From assembly GCA_903926695.1 (NCBI GenBank), contig CAIYKK010000740.1, forward strand, positions 1-6,710: DNA of 6,710 nt, given 5' to 3'. This DNA is from an uncultured Burkholderiales bacterium (lineage in GTDB: Bacteria > Pseudomonadota > Gammaproteobacteria > Burkholderiales > Burkholderiaceae_C). The notes under the pieces were generated by a model, which did not search any database, was not told the origin of the DNA, and saw nothing but the letters and a program-made list of their open reading frames with translations. A program made the translations under genes and the position numbers. Below, piece by piece: positions 4,961 through 6,710 of this stretch. Position 1 is the first letter of the stretch; the number at the start of each line of letters is the position of its first letter.

Positions 4961-6481
4961 TCAAAAATGAGGCCGCATGCAAGCCCTGCGCTCTTGCCCT
5001 GCAGCAACGCCGCGCAAAAATTCCGCCAGACCCGCATCGGCTTGCAGCTTGACCAGCAGCACATGGGCTTGCGCCAGATCGCGCGCTATGCCGATGCTGG
5101 CCTGCAGTTCCGTGGCCTGCTGATGCCAACGTTGGGCGCGCCGCTTGTTCAAGAGCGGCTGCAAAGCCTCGATGCCGTAGCGCAGTCGCTTGGAAAAAAT
5201 ACGCACACGGTGCTGGCCTTCAAGGCTGTCCGCCGCTCGCTGCGCGCCTTTGAGCTTGCGGTGCAGGCGGGCAATACGCGCCCTCGCCCAGTGGCGAAAT
5301 GACATTTTTTTCTTACCCGGCGCGGTCTTCAGCGGCTGCAGTCTGGGCAGCGCTTGCAGCCACTGCGTGATGTCCAGCAGGGCCGCGCCGACGGCGGGTA
5401 TTTCAAGCGCAGCGCAAACGGCCTGGCGCTGGGCGTGGGCGACTTGGTTCAGGGTTTCGGTCAGCGCCTGCCACTTTTTTTGCCGACGGGCATTGCCTGC
5501 GACGTAGGCCTGGGCGAACTGCGGCAGCGTGTCGGTTCGGGCGACATCGAGATCGCGCAGCTCGCCAATTCCGGCCCGCAGCGCCTGCAGCGCGTCCCAC
5601 GCGGGCGCGGCCTCAAGGAGCGGCTTGAAAAGTCGGCAAGCGCTGCCAAAACGCCGCCAGCCGACGCGGGCCTGATGCACCAGCTCGGGGTCGTCCGCCT
5701 CGCGCAGGGTGTGGAGATTGGCGGTGAACTGGCAGAACATTTCGCTCAGCACACGCTGCACCGCCAAGGCGGGCGGCATATCGGCGCTGACGGCTGGCGG
5801 CTGCGCACGCACGGGCTGGCGCAGGGAATCGTCGGCCAGCGCATAGCCGCGCTGCGCCTTGCTCCGGTGCTCGGGCATCACGGCGAGGGTGCGCGCAATT
5901 TGCCGGGCAAGGCTGAACAGCGCGTCCGGCTGGCCTGCCAGCAACTCCAGCTCCAGCTCGCACAGCGGCAGGCTTTTGCCGTCGGCCACGATCTGCCCGA
6001 TGTCCAGAGACACCTCGATGACGCTGCCATCGCGCTGGCGCACAGTCCAGTTGGTGCGCTCAAACGTGGTGACAAAGCTTGGCGTGAGCGTGCGAAACAC
6101 CTCGCCGTCAGGGTCCACATCTGACCACGGCGTGGCCTTGAGCGCGGACAGCGCCAGTTCAGCACCGGGTACGGGCGTTTCCCATTCGCCGCGCTGGCTC
6201 AGGGCCGAGTCGCTGCTGCCGCCCATTTTGAGGGTCTGCAGCCATTCGGGACTGGCCTGGCTGCCCACGCGCCTGAGCCGCAAGGCCGTGCGCTGGCGGC
6301 GCAGCGTTTGCTCGGGCGTGTCGTAATAAATGTTGTGCAGATGCAGATGAACGGCTTTGCGGCGCGCCAGCGCGGGCATACGGGCCAGCCGCTGTTCCAG
6401 TCCCGCCGTATCGGACTCCAGCAAAGCCAGCTTGAGTTCGATCTCCTGAAAGCGGGGGGATTCGGTTTTTAAAGTTGTCAT
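4961..6481 (-). CDS. CYTH-CHAD domain protein (inorganic triphosphatase, YgiF-like)
   Basis: The protein has 506 residues from the ATG at 6481. The N-terminal CYTH triphosphate-tunnel domain (about 9-214) has the signature EIELK (13-17; E13, E15, K17), the basic strand YYDTPEQTLRRQRTALRLRR (52-71) and the acidic strand ELELELL (175-181). The C-terminal CHAD domain (about 239-499) is helical with conserved basic motifs: HQARVGWRRF (269-278) and HRVRIFSKRLRY (424-435). CYTH proteins hydrolyse triphosphate compounds with divalent metal; CHAD binds polyphosphate. E. coli YgiF with this architecture is an inorganic triphosphatase, so a role in polyphosphate/triphosphate metabolism is likely but unproven here. 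A TTG at 6559 and an ATG at 6523 are in frame, but would add 26 or 14 residues without family features. None of the starts has a clear Shine-Dalgarno. It follows purN on the same strand, 138 bases on. It converges with prfC. Confidence 0.88.
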   Translation of the reverse strand: MTTLKTESPRFQEIELKLALLESDTAGLEQRLARMPALARRKAVHLHLHNIYYDTPEQTLRRQRTALRLRRVGSQASPEWLQTLKMGGSSDSALSQRGEWETPVPGAELALSALKATPWSDVDPDGEVFRTLTPSFVTTFERTNWTVRQRDGSVIEVSLDIGQIVADGKSLPLCELELELLAGQPDALFSLARQIARTLAVMPEHRSKAQRGYALADDSLRQPVRAQPPAVSADMPPALAVQRVLSEMFCQFTANLHTLREADDPELVHQARVGWRRFGSACRLFKPLLEAAPAWDALQALRAGIGELRDLDVARTDTLPQFAQAYVAGNARRQKKWQALTETLNQVAHAQRQAVCAALEIPAVGAALLDITQWLQALPRLQPLKTAPGKKKMSFRHWARARIARLHRKLKGAQRAADSLEGQHRVRIFSKRLRYGIEALQPLLNKRRAQRWHQQATELQASIGIARDLAQAHVLLVKLQADAGLAEFLRGVAAGQERRACMRPHF

Positions 6482-6566
6482 GGAGTTTTTATGGAGGTTG
6501 CTGCCAAGACGGGAAGGCTGCATCACTGCGCAGGAAAGTCTAGAGGCTGCAGCGCCCAAAAGGCTG

Positions 6567-6585
6567 GGAAAAAGGTAACTTTTCC
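6567..6585. other. A/T-rich inverted repeat between purN and the CYTH-CHAD gene
   Basis: GGAAAA (6567-6572) and TTTTCC (6580-6585) form a 6-bp inverted repeat around seven bases. It lies upstream of the CYTH-CHAD start and has no T run to make a terminator. Its function is unknown; it may be an operator or chance. Confidence 0.2.
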
Positions 6586-6603
6586 GTTAGAAAACCTGTG
6601 TTT

Positions 6604-6620
6604 ATGCGGCCAAGCCGCAT
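6604..6620 (-). terminator. Hairpin overlapping the purN stop codon, possible weak terminator
   Basis: ATGCGGC (6604-6610) and GCCGCAT (6614-6620) form a perfect 7-bp stem with a three-base loop. It starts inside the purN TGA codon. The downstream minus-strand sequence is AAACACAGG, not a T run, so it is not a standard intrinsic terminator. It may stabilise the purN mRNA 3' end or attenuate readthrough into the CYTH-CHAD gene. Confidence 0.35.
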
Positions 6621-6710
6621 CAGACGCAGGACTCAAAAAAGGCGCGCACCGCCTGCGGATAGATCACATGCTCCTGCGTCAGCACACGGGCAGCCAGCGC
6701 GTCGGCGGTG
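6620..6710 (-). CDS. purN: Phosphoribosylglycinamide formyltransferase, C-terminal end (partial)
   Basis: The last 29 codons read ...LAARVLTQEHVIYPQAVRAFFESCV and stop at TGA (6622-6620). The pattern LA.RVL.QEH.IYPQA(V/L)R.F is the typical C-terminus of PurN, the GAR transformylase of de novo purine synthesis that uses 10-formyl-tetrahydrofolate. The catalytic N-terminal part is outside the window. It is followed on the same strand by the CYTH-CHAD gene, with a hairpin at the stop between them. Confidence 0.85.
   Translation of the reverse strand, partial: TADALAARVLTQEHVIYPQAVRAFFESCV

Noticed and set aside
6482..6559. TTG-initiated 26-residue extension of the CYTH-CHAD protein
   Set aside because: The added residues have no family features, the start is a rare TTG, and the ATG at 6481 places the EIELK signature at the usual distance from the N-terminus.
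1..6710. tRNA, rRNA genes or a CRISPR array
   Set aside because: No cloverleaf-like sequence, rRNA-like stretch or regularly spaced direct repeats were found by eye.

Overview
The window looks like chromosomal DNA from a betaproteobacterium of the order Burkholderiales, most likely a Comamonadaceae/Polaromonas/Rhodoferax-type organism. The evidence is moderately high GC coding sequence, a betaproteobacterial ribosomal protein L33 tail, and housekeeping genes that resemble that group. This placement rests on recognising protein families, not on a search.

Layout from left to right: the last 14 codons of rpmG (L33, + strand) with a strong terminator; a second strong terminator facing the other way; a three-histidine-box membrane fatty acid desaturase (- strand); a roughly 415 bp hairpin-ended insertion directly upstream of the desaturase start codon; the desaturase's probable promoter with a palindromic operator; an RsmB/NOP-family RNA m5C methyltransferase (- strand); a short divergent promoter region; prfC (release factor 3, + strand); a CYTH-CHAD protein (- strand, convergent with prfC); and the last 29 codons of purN (- strand).

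Most of the window is ordinary core metabolism and translation: L33, a rRNA methyltransferase, RF3, de novo purine synthesis, membrane lipid unsaturation and a polyphosphate/triphosphate-type protein. The unusual part is 1379-1860. There, a small element with IS200/IS605-like subterminal hairpins separates the desaturase promoter and an orphan Shine-Dalgarno sequence from the desaturase ATG. On the minus strand the element runs: flanking sequence, terminal hairpin, structured region, a small ORF with a good ribosome binding site, second terminal hairpin, flank. That order resembles an IscB/HEARO-type element (omega RNA followed by ORF) that has lost nearly all of its nuclease gene. The small ORF leaves the element and stops in an ATGA overlap with the desaturase start, so the insertion may now supply translation of the desaturase by coupling. 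The omega RNA assignment is an inference from layout and remembered family features and has not been tested.
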